Counted from the stretch's first letter, positions 1-6,408 are shown. The stretch is 12,329 nucleotides of DNA from Collinsella sp. (GCA_022713905.1 JAIHTM010000053.1:1-12329), one strand, 5' to 3'. Notes: generated from the sequence alone by a model not told the origin. Numbers and translations: made by a program.

Positions 1-50
1 GCGGTCTGGAGGCTCTGCCGACTATGGGGTACGGGTCTTCCCGGCAAGCC

Positions 51-161
51 GATTCGCACCGCGAATCGAGTGATTGTAGCTACAATCACGTCGCTTGCTA
101 CTCCCATATCAATTTCATTGATTGGGAGTGATTTCGCACGGCATGATTGCGCAATGCCGTG
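51..161. repeat. Run of four consecutive hairpins / palindromes
   Basis: Four inverted repeats follow one another in DNA with no convincing ORF. They are GATTCGC-ACC-GCGAATC (51-67), the perfect 20-bp palindrome GTGATTGTAGCTACAATCAC (70-89), an imperfect hairpin with arms 101-113 and 117-128 (CTCCCA..CAAT / ATTG..GGGAG), and CACGGCAT / ATGCCGTG (137-144 / 154-161). None is followed by a T-tract, so they are not ordinary terminators. The AT-rich 20-bp palindrome suits a dimeric repressor site; the whole run would also suit an origin of transfer, a single-strand origin or a structured RNA. The sequence alone does not decide. No gene is seen from 1 to 408. Confidence 0.55.
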
Positions 162-280
162 AAGGATGATCGCGTTCACTCCTTGCTCCTTTCGCCCATG
201 GCCTTGAGGGGACGGCCGGTGTCTTACGCCAATCGTCCGTCGTGGAAACGGCGATGGGTTTGGACACTTGGAGCAGGGAA

Positions 281-312
281 ACGAGAAGGCCCCGCGAAAA
301 AATCGCGGGGCC
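281..312 (-). terminator. Second hairpin of a tandem minus-strand terminator
   Basis: A perfect 10-bp stem GGCCCCGCGA / TCGCGGGGCC (288-297 / 303-312) with a 5-nt loop. Read on the minus strand it is followed by TTCTCGTTT, a poor T-tract. It lies downstream of the DUF2442 gene and behind a better terminator (359-391), so a backup terminator is the likely role. Confidence 0.5.
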
Positions 313-358
313 GGTGGGTCGTTGGTGGCGCGTCATGTCCGTCATGCATACGGGCATG

Positions 359-391
359 AAAAGGCCCCGGCCGTCTTGATGACGGTCGGGG
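359..391 (-). terminator. Rho-independent terminator of the DUF4160-DUF2442 operon
   Basis: An 11-bp stem CCCCGGCCGTC / GACGGTCGGGG (365-375 / 381-391, one G-T wobble) with a 5-nt loop. On the minus strand it is followed by CCTTTT. It begins 18 nt after the DUF2442 stop codon, the right place and orientation to end that transcript. Confidence 0.75.
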
Positions 392-408
392 CGGATGCGC
401 GTGGGCTT

Positions 409-657
409 CTAGATGATTTGCATGTCGGAGCGGACGCGTTCCGCGGCGATGTCGATGTCGCCGGGCCATGAGGGCACGCCGAACGCGAGGCGCACGCGGT
501 CGAACGTCTGCGGGTCCTTGAGCGGTTTGAACATGCCGCGGTCGATGTATCGGGACATGTCGAAGATTCCGGTCGCGCCGTCGGAGCAGGTGACCTTGAG
601 CTTGTAGCCGGGCATGGGCTCGCATTGGGTCACTTTGATTGAATAGTCGATGGTCAT
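409..657 (-). CDS. DUF2442 family protein (putative antitoxin-like partner)
   Basis: An 82-aa protein with the layout of DUF2442: an N-terminal strand region, MPGYKLKVTCSDG around residues 14-26, then FDMSRY, FKPLKDPQTFDRVR and a VPSWPGDIDIA tail, which matches the family's usual FKPLKDP..F..V and W..G.DI pattern. The start at 657 is chosen because AAGGAGG lies 8 nt upstream; the longer open frame reaching 876 only overlaps DUF4160. It starts 16 nt after the DUF4160 stop, so the two are co-transcribed. DUF4160 and DUF2442 proteins are frequently adjacent and are thought to form toxin-antitoxin-like modules; which partner is toxic is not shown here. A terminator follows directly. The family call is firm, the function is not. 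Confidence 0.85.
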   Translation of the reverse strand: MTIDYSIKVTQCEPMPGYKLKVTCSDGATGIFDMSRYIDRGMFKPLKDPQTFDRVRLAFGVPSWPGDIDIAAERVRSDMQII

Positions 658-673
658 GTCCGTTGCCTCCTTG

Positions 674-931
674 TCAGCGTAGCGGGTCGATTCTGAATGG
701 GTGCTCGAGGTTGAAGGCCAGCTCCCAGTCGGCTTCCAGCTCTTCGGCATGCAGCAGCACCCATGCCTCGACCAGTTTGCGCTGCTTGCGCGGGAGGTCT
801 CCCTTGAGCAGGTTGCCATCGAAGGTGAAGGACGCTTCGTGGCCTTGGTATCTGGCGTGGATGTGCGGCGGAACATGGTCGTCCGCGTTCATGGTGATGA
901 TGATTCCGAAGAACATGCTGATGACCGGCAT
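674..931 (-). CDS. DUF4160 family protein (putative toxin-like partner)
   Basis: An 85-aa protein starting MPVISMFFGIIITM, followed by the family hallmark DDHVPPHIHARYQGHEA (about residues 17-33, with the conserved His-rich HxPPHxHARY core), then GNLLKGDLPRKQRKLVEAWVLLHAEEL and a WELA tail. Length and motif order agree with complete DUF4160 proteins. The start at 931 has AAGGAGG 7 nt upstream; the upstream ATGs at 961 and 994 have no ribosome site and add residues absent from the family. It is the first gene of a two-gene operon with DUF2442. A promoter with an overlapping inverted repeat lies 34-63 bp upstream, so autoregulation is plausible. DUF4160 is associated with toxin-antitoxin-like pairs; no activity is proven. 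Confidence 0.87.
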   Translation of the reverse strand: MPVISMFFGIIITMNADDHVPPHIHARYQGHEASFTFDGNLLKGDLPRKQRKLVEAWVLLHAEELEADWELAFNLEHPFRIDPLR

Positions 932-964
932 GTCCGCCTCCTTGTTTTCGTTGTCTTCCATTCT

Positions 965-994
965 AGGATATTTTTCTTTTGACCGGATGGTCAA
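965..994 (-). promoter_or_regulatory. Promoter with overlapping operator for the DUF4160-DUF2442 pair
   Basis: On the minus strand TTGACC (-35, 989-994) and TATCCT (-10, 965-970) are separated by 18 nt. The -35 box is one arm of a perfect inverted repeat, TTGACC-4 nt-GGTCAA (979-994), so a protein bound there would block RNA polymerase. The placement upstream of a toxin-antitoxin-like pair suggests autorepression by a pair member or complex. This is read from sequence only. Confidence 0.6.
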
Positions 995-1176
995 GCGAAA
1001 GCGCTAGCGGTGGTAGCGGGTTCCGTCATGAGAACGCGTCGAAACCACGGGTTTCGCTGCGCGGGCGTTGACGGGTTCCGCGTGCCGCTATGATCAAGGC
1101 GTCAGCCGGCCGGTCAAAAGAAAATCCTCGGGATGCGCGCGGCATTGGTGCCGTGCTCCGTTTCCCGTCGGCGAGA

Positions 1177-1297
1177 CGTGGCCTCCGTGCCACGGCGACG
1201 CCCTGTCGGGTCCGGGAACGGTTCCCGGCGCGTGGAGTCCAGAGGACGGTAGTCGTCCTCTGGCCGCCGGAGGCGCCGCCCGCGTCATGCGGGCGGC
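1177..1297. repeat. Cluster of four perfect hairpins between minus-strand genes
   Basis: Four consecutive perfect stems occur in the 409-bp gene-free gap between the 113-aa gene and DUF4160: CGTGGC / GCCACG (1177-1194), CCGGGAAC / GTTCCCGG with a 1-nt centre (1212-1228), CCAGAGGACG / CGTCCTCTGG with loop GTAGT (1239-1263), and GCCGCCCGC / GCGGGCGGC with loop GTCAT (1275-1297). None has a T-tract on either strand. They may attenuate or stabilise the minus-strand transcript, form a structured RNA, or be recognised as DNA. No convincing gene is seen in 932-1340. Confidence 0.6.
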
Positions 1298-1340
1298 ATC
1301 GGTCCCGGGGCGTCACTTGGCCGGGAACGGCGATGACGTT

Positions 1341-1682
1341 TTAGTCTTCGACGCTTGGCCAGTAGAGGCCGTCGTCAGGGATGTCGTCGACCTCGTCCCA
1401 CATGGTTCGCGCCTGTTCGTCCCACCATGCCGCGTCGGCCCAATGCGCGTCGGCCTCGTCGTATCCGACGCTGCCGTTCGCCAGAGTCGCGTACCGGTCG
1501 AAGTCGATGCCCGTCGGGCATATGGCCTCCATCTGTTCGGCGGTCGCATAGTGGAGGCTGTCCAGATGGTAGGCCTCCTGTCCGGGTTCCAAGTCGTGTG
1601 CGGCGAGGTTGGCCCGCGCCGTTTCGGCGAGCTCGTCGTGTTTGGCCCGGAACCATTCCTCGGCCCTGTTCTTCTCCTTCAT
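1341..1682 (-). CDS. Hypothetical acidic protein, 113 aa
   Basis: I do not recognise this family. It starts MKEKNRAEEWFRAKHDEL, has a helical N-terminal third (to about residue 32), a Tyr/Leu/His-containing middle (YHLDSLHYATAEQMEAICPTG) and a very acidic, Trp-rich C-terminus (ADAAWWDEQARTMWDEVDD...LYWPSVED). There is no signal peptide or membrane segment. The start at 1682 is preferred over ATGs at 1688 and 1700 because AAAGGAG lies 8 nt upstream of it. That ribosome site overlaps the stop of the LPD28-like gene (TGAAAGGAG), with a 14-nt gap, so the two are co-transcribed and probably translationally coupled. An element-specific accessory or anti-restriction-like acidic protein is possible but unsupported by any motif. 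Confidence 0.75.
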   Translation of the reverse strand: MKEKNRAEEWFRAKHDELAETARANLAAHDLEPGQEAYHLDSLHYATAEQMEAICPTGIDFDRYATLANGSVGYDEADAHWADAAWWDEQARTMWDEVDDIPDDGLYWPSVED

Positions 1683-1696
1683 GTCCATGTCTCCTT

Positions 1697-1999
1697 TCAT
1701 TCCGCGCGCCCGAACGGTTCGTCGGTGAACCACCAGTCCCTGATGACGAGCATCCACCCGTTCCTTTCGAGCAGCGGGTCGAGGTCGTCGGGCGTGATGA
1801 TGTCGCCCGCGTGGTTGACCCATACTGTTTTCTCGATGCTGCATGGCGGCCATCCACCGTCGCCGCCCCTGACGGCGTAGCAGTGCCATCCGTCGGGAAT
1901 GTCGCTCGCGTGGAGCCGTACGTCGCTCCACATCGCGTCGATTCGTCCCCCGTCGGTCTCGAAGACGGCGTGCTGCAATTCCATCGGTTCCATCTGCAT
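1697..1999 (-). CDS. LPD28-domain-like protein, 100 aa
   Basis: A 100-aa soluble protein. Residues about 20-70 read RIDAMWSDVRLHASDIPDGW, HCYAVRGGDGG, then SIEKTVWVNHAGDIITPDDL. This pattern (a DIPDGxxCYxxR segment, then a ...IEx.VxVNHAGxIIT strand) is what I recall of the LPD28 domain, a large-polyvalent-protein-associated domain found on conjugative elements, also as stand-alone small proteins. The assignment is from memory of the pattern and is moderate. The start at 1999 has AAGGAG 7 nt upstream; in-frame ATGs at 1993 and 1984 lack one. It heads a minus-strand pair with the 113-aa gene and is divergent from the 2416 gene across a hairpin-rich spacer. The role is unknown; LPD domains are linked to element transfer and defence evasion. 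Confidence 0.7.
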   Translation of the reverse strand: MQMEPMELQHAVFETDGGRIDAMWSDVRLHASDIPDGWHCYAVRGGDGGWPPCSIEKTVWVNHAGDIITPDDLDPLLERNGWMLVIRDWWFTDEPFGRAE

Positions 2000-2103
2000 G
2001 GTTCCACTCCTTAGTGTCCCGCCGGCGTTCCTGTTTTCCTTTCGCCGGACATGGGGCAGCTTCGCGGTCCCGCCGCGCGGTGGAGGACGCGTGGGCCGTG
2101 CCC

Positions 2104-2318
2104 GCTTCGGGATAATCGGGCGAAGCCCTCCCGGAGCGGAGCATGGAACACGCAGTTCCGAAGACGCGGGCGCGGGGCTGTGATGATGAACCATGGCCGA
2201 CCGTTCCCTTCCAGGCGTCGACGCCTGGAAATCCCGGAAGGATCGGCGAAGATAGCGCGCGGCCCAGGGCCGCGCTCCGTTTCCGGCGAAGCCAGGATCA
2301 CAAGCGTGTGATCCTGGC
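2104..2318. repeat. Hairpin-rich divergent intergenic region
   Basis: The 416-bp gap between divergent genes holds several perfect inverted repeats: GCTTCG / CGAAGC (2104-2109 / 2121-2126), GGAAC / GTTCC (2145-2157), a 22-bp palindrome (2209-2230, separate entry), GCGCGGCCC-A-GGGCCGCGC (2257-2275) and a 12-bp stem GCCAGGATCACA / TGTGATCCTGGC with tetraloop AGCG (2291-2302 / 2307-2318). No T-tracts follow. Promoters for both flanking genes must lie here, but I see no convincing -35/-10 pair. Candidate roles are regulator binding, origin of transfer, single-strand origin or structured RNA. The short ORFs crossing it have no ribosome sites and no family likeness. Confidence 0.6.
2209..2230. promoter_or_regulatory. 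Perfect 22-bp palindrome
   Basis: The left half TTCCAGGCGTC is mirrored exactly by GACGCCTGGAA with no spacer, centred on a SalI-type GTCGAC. A spacer-free 22-bp palindrome suits a dimeric DNA-binding protein better than an RNA hairpin, since it would leave no loop. It sits about 185 bp before the 2416 gene start and 210 bp before the divergent LPD28-like gene. The core CCAGGCGT recurs in the module 2 hairpin (8884-8891). Confidence 0.55.
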
Positions 2319-2415
2319 GGAGCCCGACTGTCCAAACCGGCGCACGTCCGATCGCGTGAACATGGTTCCAGCCGGATTAAAACCGGGATGAAAAAGACTG
2401 GAAAGGAACACGGAC

Positions 2416-2838
2416 ATGGCATCCGATTACGTGGACGACTTCCTGCGCGACGAACGCGAGTCGTTCAAACGCAAGGAGACGGCGGCGAAGAAGTTCGACA
2501 ACCGCCTCGACAATTTCCGCAAAAGCGCGCAGGCGCTGCGCGACGCGGCGAGGCAATTCGAGGAGGCGTTCCCCGGCATGAGCCGGACGATGATCGCGGA
2601 CAAGCTGGCGATGACCGGAACGGAGAAGAACATCGCGTTCGACGCGAAGGGCGAGCTCGTCGCCGCGCCGGGCGGAAGAAAGACCCCGCCCGCCGAACCG
2701 GAGACCGTCGCCGAATCGGATCCGGAGACGACCGGATCCGACATCCAGACGACGGACGACGAGACCGCCCCGCAGGACGCCGCCGGACCGGACACGTCGG
2801 ATGCCGGACGACCCACGTGGGCGTCCGGCAACTACTGA
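2416..2838 (+). CDS. Hypothetical coiled-coil protein with acidic tail, 140 aa
   Basis: The family is not recognised. Residues 1-55 are charged and helical (DERESFKRKETAAKKF, then DNRLDNFRKSAQALRDAARQFEE), which is coiled-coil-like. Residues about 56-82 (MIADKLAMTGTEKNIAFDAKGELV) could be a small folded segment. The rest is a disordered, Asp/Glu/Thr/Pro-rich tail ending WASGNY. No signal peptide or membrane segment is seen. The start has GAAAGGA 8 nt upstream. It sits 19 nt before topB on the same strand, and the pair probably shares a transcript, so a partner or accessory role to the topoisomerase in element processing is plausible but only inferred. Confidence 0.75.
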   Translation: MASDYVDDFLRDERESFKRKETAAKKFDNRLDNFRKSAQALRDAARQFEEAFPGMSRTMIADKLAMTGTEKNIAFDAKGELVAAPGGRKTPPAEPETVAESDPETTGSDIQTTDDETAPQDAAGPDTSDAGRPTWASGNY

Positions 2839-2857
2839 TGATCGGATGTGATGCGTA

Positions 2858-5083
2858 ATGCGATTGATCATCGCCGAGAAGCATTCGGTCGGCCAGGCCA
2901 TCGCCCAGGCGCTCGGCGGGCATGCGGAAAGGCATGACGGCTATATCGAGGTCGGCGACGACCTGGTCACCTGGGCGCAGGGCCACCTCGTCGACCTGGC
3001 CGCGCCCGACGAATACCAGGGCCACGACTGGGGCAGGTGGAGCCTGGACACGCTGCCCATCGACCCGACGCCCGACTGGCAATGGAAGGTCGGCCGGGAG
3101 AAGGGCGCGGACCGGCAGTACAAGATCGTCGCGGGACTGATGCGCCGCGACGACACCGACTCATTGGTCAACGCGTGCGACCCCGACCGCGAGGGCGAGG
3201 CCATCTTCCGCAGGATCGTCGCGCATGCCGGGGTCTCCAAGCCGATGCGACGCCTGTGGGTCGCGAGCCTGGAGGAGGACGCGATACGCGCCGCCTTCGA
3301 ATCCATGAGGGACGAGATGGAATACCAGGGACTTGCCGACGCGGCGAGGATCCGCGCGAAGGCCGACTGGCTCATCGGCATGAACGCCTCACGCGCATAC
3401 AGCCTCGTCTACAACGCGAGGTTCACCGTCGGCCGCGTGCAGACGCCCACGCTCGCCATGATCGTGGACCGTGACCGGGACATTGCCGGCCACGTGGCCC
3501 AACCGTACTGGAAAGTCGTCGCACCGATGGGCGGATGGAAACTGGCCGGCGAACGCCTGGACAAGCGGGAGGACGCCGAGACGCTGCTGCGGATCGTCAA
3601 CTCGGACGACTTCGCCTTCTCGATCTTCAAGGCCGAACGCAAGCAGCAGCACGACGTGCCGCCGCGCCTGTACGACCTTACCGGATTGCAGAAGGACATG
3701 AGCAGACTGCACGGCCTGACCGCCGCGCGCACCCTCACGGCGCTCCAATCGCTCTATGAGAAGCGCCTGACCACGTATCCTCGCACCGACTCGCAGTACA
3801 TCACCCACGACGACCTGGATACGCTACGCGGCCTGACCGAAGAAGACCGGCTCATCACCGGCTTCATCGAACCGTCCGCGAAACCTGAACGGCCCCGTCT
3901 CGAACTGACCGTGAACGACGCGAAGGTCGCCGGCCACACCGCCATCCTTCCCACCATGCAGGCCGACAAGGCGGCGCTCGACGAACTCGGCGACGACGAA
4001 CGCCTCGTACTGACGCGCGTGGCACGCCGCATGTGGGAGGCCGTGGGCGACGACTACGTGCACGACGTGACGAACGTCGTCGCGAACATAGACCCGCATT
4101 GGTGCGAGAAGCATCCGGACGAAGGCCGCCTCCTGTCCGAAGGCGAATGCCGTTTCACCAGCCGTTCCGACCAGCCCGTCGCTCTTGGTTGGCGCGCCGT
4201 CGAGCATGCCGCCCCGCAGGAGGACCAGGGCGAGGAGGACGAGACCGCGGGCAACATCATCCCCGCCAACCTCGCCGCCGGAGTCTCAATCGCCCCCGTT
4301 CCACATGGCGGGGCGACTCTGTCCGAGGGAAAGACGAAGCCTCCGAAGCCGTTCACCGAGGCGACTCTGCTCGCCGCGATGGAACACGCGAGCCGCTGGG
4401 TGGAGGACAAGGATCTCAAAGCCGCACTGGATGACGACGAATCTCATTCCGGAGGCATCGGCACGCCGGCCACACGCGCCGACGTGATCGAGAAGCTGAT
4501 CCGCACCGGATACGTGGAACGCAAGGGCAAGCAGCTCCGCTCCACCGAACAGGGCCGATCCCTGATCGACGTGGTCGCCCCGAAGCTCAAGGACGTGGCA
4601 CTGACCGCAGGCATGGAACGACGCCTCTCGGAGGTCGAACACAGCCAGGCCGCGGCCTCGCAGGTCGAAACGGAGTTCCGCGACCTCGCCGCCCGCATCC
4701 CGGCCGACGCGCAGACCGCCGTCCGTCAGGACCACGTGCAGACGAAAACACGGAACGCGGAATCGTTCGGAGACTGCCCACGCTGCGGCAAGCCCGTCGT
4801 CAAAACGGGCAAGGTGTTCCAATGCTCCACCAACCGGCGAGAGAAACAACCCGACGGCACATGGAATACCACGGAGGGATGCGGCTGGCGCGCCTGGACG
4901 ACCATCGCCGGCAAGACCATCACCGACATGACCATGCGCAGGCTGCTCGACGGCCGGAAGGTCAGCCTCAAGGGCTTCACCTCAAGGAAGGGCAGTACGT
5001 TCGACGCCGCGCTCCTCATCGACAAGGACAAGGGCATCGCCTTCGACTTCGGCAATAACAACAAGGAAAGGAAAAAGAAATGA
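2858..5083 (+). CDS. topB: DNA topoisomerase III (type IA), mobile-element copy
   Basis: A 741-aa type IA topoisomerase: it cuts one DNA strand through a 5'-phosphotyrosine link, passes a strand and reseals, and can decatenate single-stranded or replicating DNA. The N-terminal TOPRIM domain begins MRLIIAEKHSVGQAIAQALG (catalytic Glu7) and carries DPDREGE at 108-114 (acidic D108, D110, E112). Then come the type IA core with VGRVQTPTLAMIVDRD near 190 and the active-site Tyr307 in TTYPRTDSQYI. IGTPATRADVIEKLIRTGYV marks the late core. A C-terminal zinc ribbon has Cys640, Cys643, Cys656 and Cys675, followed by a basic tail. Length and motifs indicate a complete enzyme. The start is set by the conserved N-terminus; the ribosome site is weak (GGATG), so coupling to the 2416 gene is likely. 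TopB homologues of this kind are common on conjugative elements of Gram-positive bacteria. Its stop overlaps the start of an 18-codon ORF. Confidence 0.95.
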   Translation: MRLIIAEKHSVGQAIAQALGGHAERHDGYIEVGDDLVTWAQGHLVDLAAPDEYQGHDWGRWSLDTLPIDPTPDWQWKVGREKGADRQYKIVAGLMRRDDTDSLVNACDPDREGEAIFRRIVAHAGVSKPMRRLWVASLEEDAIRAAFESMRDEMEYQGLADAARIRAKADWLIGMNASRAYSLVYNARFTVGRVQTPTLAMIVDRDRDIAGHVAQPYWKVVAPMGGWKLAGERLDKREDAETLLRIVNSDDFAFSIFKAERKQQHDVPPRLYDLTGLQKDMSRLHGLTAARTLTALQSLYEKRLTTYPRTDSQYITHDDLDTLRGLTEEDRLITGFIEPSAKPERPRLELTVNDAKVAGHTAILPTMQADKAALDELGDDERLVLTRVARRMWEAVGDDYVHDVTNVVANIDPHWCEKHPDEGRLLSEGECRFTSRSDQPVALGWRAVEHAAPQEDQGEEDETAGNIIPANLAAGVSIAPVPHGGATLSEGKTKPPKPFTEATLLAAMEHASRWVEDKDLKAALDDDESHSGGIGTPATRADVIEKLIRTGYVERKGKQLRSTEQGRSLIDVVAPKLKDVALTAGMERRLSEVEHSQAAASQVETEFRDLAARIPADAQTAVRQDHVQTKTRNAESFGDCPRCGKPVVKTGKVFQCSTNRREKQPDGTWNTTEGCGWRAWTTIAGKTITDMTMRRLLDGRKVSLKGFTSRKGSTFDAALLIDKDKGIAFDFGNNNKERKKK

Positions 5084-5136
5084 CGGAGACACAGCAGACC
5101 ATGACCGACGATAATCCATCGGCATCGGCCGAGTGA
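5080..5136 (+). CDS. 18-codon ORF overlapping the topB stop; gene remnant or micro-ORF
   Basis: ATGA overlaps the topB stop codon, and AAGGAAAGG lies 8 nt upstream, a layout typical of translationally coupled genes. The product is only MTETQQTMTDDNPSASAE. The polar, acidic sequence resembles the start of a longer soluble protein, so this may be the surviving 5' end of a gene whose body was deleted before the HTH gene. A true micro-protein is possible. The start signals are clear; the function is not. Confidence 0.4.
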   Translation: MTETQQTMTDDNPSASAE

Positions 5137-5199
5137 CGGAACGGGGCACAGCTTCGACCGTGCTCCGGGAAACGCCGGGTCCGCCCTGTAGAAAACCTC

Positions 5200-5220
5200 G
5201 ATTATACTAAAGGTATAATC
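5200..5220. promoter_or_regulatory. Palindromic operator/promoter upstream of the HTH gene
   Basis: A perfect inverted repeat GATTATAC-TAAAG-GTATAATC, strikingly AT-rich in GC-rich surroundings. It contains a consensus -10 box TATAAT on the plus strand (5214-5219) and the mirror-image box on the other strand. No good -35 is seen. It lies 46 bp before the start of the HTH protein at 5267, the expected position for an autoregulatory operator. Confidence 0.65.
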
Positions 5221-5266
5221 ACGGTTCGCGCAGGCGGATCCGGCTTTCTTATATCTAGGAGGGGTC

Positions 5267-5680
5267 ATGGCGGAAGAGGATTGGAGCGAGGCGAAGGCGT
5301 GGATGCGCGCGACGCGCGAACGCATCGGCATGACCCAGCACGACGTGGCCGTGCTTGCGAACCTTACCGTGGACATGGTCAAGAAATACGAGTCGGAGAA
5401 ATACCGGATCCAACCCTCGGAGGGGATGAGAACCATGCTCGAATACTATCTTGCCGAACACAGGCGCGCCGTCGCGGCTATCGTGGAACGGCACAGGGGG
5501 GAGAAAAGGGCCGTGCTCTCGTTCTCCCGCGTCTCCGGCCTGCCCGAGGGACTGCCCGACTGGGTCCGGGCCGAGGAGTCCGTGAAGCGCCGTGCCGCCG
5601 CCGTTCGCGAGGCCGCCGCGCTGCTTGAGGCGGAGGGTGCGGCCGTCGCCTACACCTACTTGCCTGAAGAAACGAAATAG
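5267..5680 (+). CDS. HTH regulator, YdiL/Aca2-like (DUF1870-type)
   Basis: A 137-aa protein. Residues about 8-55 form an XRE-like helix-turn-helix (AKAWMRATRERIGMTQHDVA, VLANLTVDMVKKYESEKYRI), in which MTQHDVAVLANLT is the HTH core. A MLEYYLAEHRRAVAAIVE helix follows. The C-terminal part reads LPEGLPDWVRAEESVKRRAAAVREAAALLE, which recalls the 'P.G...W...' plus helix tail of E. coli YdiL and Aca2-type regulators, proteins known to bind inverted repeats and repress their own operons. The subfamily call is from memory and moderate; an HTH protein is near certain. The start has AGGAGGGG 3-8 nt upstream. A 21-bp palindrome upstream is its likely operator. It is followed after 23 nt by a membrane protein gene, probably co-transcribed. 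Confidence 0.8.
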   Translation: MAEEDWSEAKAWMRATRERIGMTQHDVAVLANLTVDMVKKYESEKYRIQPSEGMRTMLEYYLAEHRRAVAAIVERHRGEKRAVLSFSRVSGLPEGLPDWVRAEESVKRRAAAVREAAALLEAEGAAVAYTYLPEETK

Positions 5681-5703
5681 AAAAGAGAGAAGGAAGGTCG
5701 ATC

Positions 5704-6072
5704 ATGTTCGGACTCTATATGCTCGCGATATACCTGGGCATCGCCATCATCGTCACCGGCTTCGTCGCCCTGCTCGTCGTCGTCGCGTTGGCGGTGGGAC
5801 TGGTCACGCATCCCATCCGCACGATCGCCCTCGTGTTCCACAAGCTCGCCGCTCTGGCCGCCGGCCTGGCGCTGCTCCTCGCTCTGGTCGTCTGGTTCTG
5901 GACCGACCATGCAAAGCCGGACTTCGTCCCGTGCTTCTGGGGATCCATCGGCGTGATCGTCGCCTCCGTCATCATCCGCGCGTTCGCCGAATGGGTGCTC
6001 GAACGGCCCACCAGGGCCGAACGTCGCGCCATGAGCCGGGCCGCCGCCCCCACGTTCGATTCGCGCCTGTAG
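5704..6072 (+). CDS. Small membrane protein, 122 aa, three predicted helices
   Basis: The family is not recognised. Hydrophobic segments lie at about residues 8-34, 44-66 and 76-95 (IYLGIAIIVTGFVALLVVV, KLAALAAGLALLLALVVWFW, GSIGVIVASVIIRAF). A short loop with TDHAKPDFVPC sits between helices 2 and 3, and a basic C-terminal tail (ERPTRAERRAMSRAAAP) probably faces the cytoplasm. No cleavable signal peptide is evident. AAGGAAGG lies upstream at good spacing. The gene starts 23 nt after the HTH gene and is likely in its operon. No family motif suggests a function; a component of an element's envelope or transfer apparatus is one possibility. Confidence 0.75.
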   Translation: MFGLYMLAIYLGIAIIVTGFVALLVVVALAVGLVTHPIRTIALVFHKLAALAAGLALLLALVVWFWTDHAKPDFVPCFWGSIGVIVASVIIRAFAEWVLERPTRAERRAMSRAAAPTFDSRL

Positions 6073-6151
6073 AATTTATTTTCTGAAACGACGAGTCACA
6101 AAGGTTCTGGGCGCCATATGGGCCATTAGGCCGAAGGCCCGGGGCCACGAA

Positions 6152-6375
6152 ATGAGAATCAGGGAGAAAGGGAGTGGCGTGATGTTCGGAATTGAAGCTA
6201 TATCTGAATTCGAGATGCGACGCCGCGCGGAGAACTTTTCTGCTCCGCCCGCGCCACCATGCTGAGGGACAACCACCCGCCCGCGGAAGGGATGCTGGGG
6301 ATTCCGGTGTTTGGCCGTCTGAGGACAGCGTTTCACGGGCCGGGCCGATACTCCTTGTCGGTTTCTAATAGGTGA
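6152..6375 (+). other. Two short overlapping ORFs upstream of the restriction gene (possible remnant)
   Basis: The 336-bp gap 6073-6408 has no full gene. It holds a 37-codon ORF from 6152 (MRIREKGSGVMFGIEAISEF...; the internal ATG at 6182 has GGGAG 8 nt upstream) ending at 6265, and a 38-codon ORF in another frame from 6259 (MLRDNHPPAEGMLGIPVFGR...) ending at 6375. The second overlaps the first by 7 nt. Neither matches a family I know. They could be two frames of a degraded gene, and since the next gene is a restriction enzyme a lost methyltransferase is conceivable, but nothing in the residues shows methyltransferase motifs. A short hairpin GCGGAG / CTCCGC lies at 6227-6248. Confidence 0.25.
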
Positions 6376-6389
6376 TACTGAGGAGTATC
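6347..6389. promoter_or_regulatory. Inverted repeats (GATACT half-sites) before the restriction gene
   Basis: GATACTCCT (6347-6355) is mirrored exactly by AGGAGTATC (6381-6389). A third half-site GATACT (6374-6379) pairs with AGTATC (6384-6389) across 4 nt. The three half-sites end 19 nt before the restriction gene start and just before its ribosome site. This resembles an operator, perhaps for a controller protein, or an RNA hairpin that occludes the ribosome site. No controller gene is adjacent. Confidence 0.45.
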
Positions 6390-6408
6390 TGATTTCAGGA
6401 GGAGGATT

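Noticed and set aside
1068..1880. A 270-codon plus-strand ORF
   Set aside because: It lies antisense to the 113-aa and LPD28-like genes and across a hairpin cluster; those minus-strand genes have ribosome sites and sensible spacing, this frame does not.
2011..2301. A 96-codon minus-strand ORF in the divergent intergenic region
   Set aside because: It runs through the perfect palindromes, has no ribosome site and shows no protein-like pattern; its reading frame is a by-product of GC-rich DNA.
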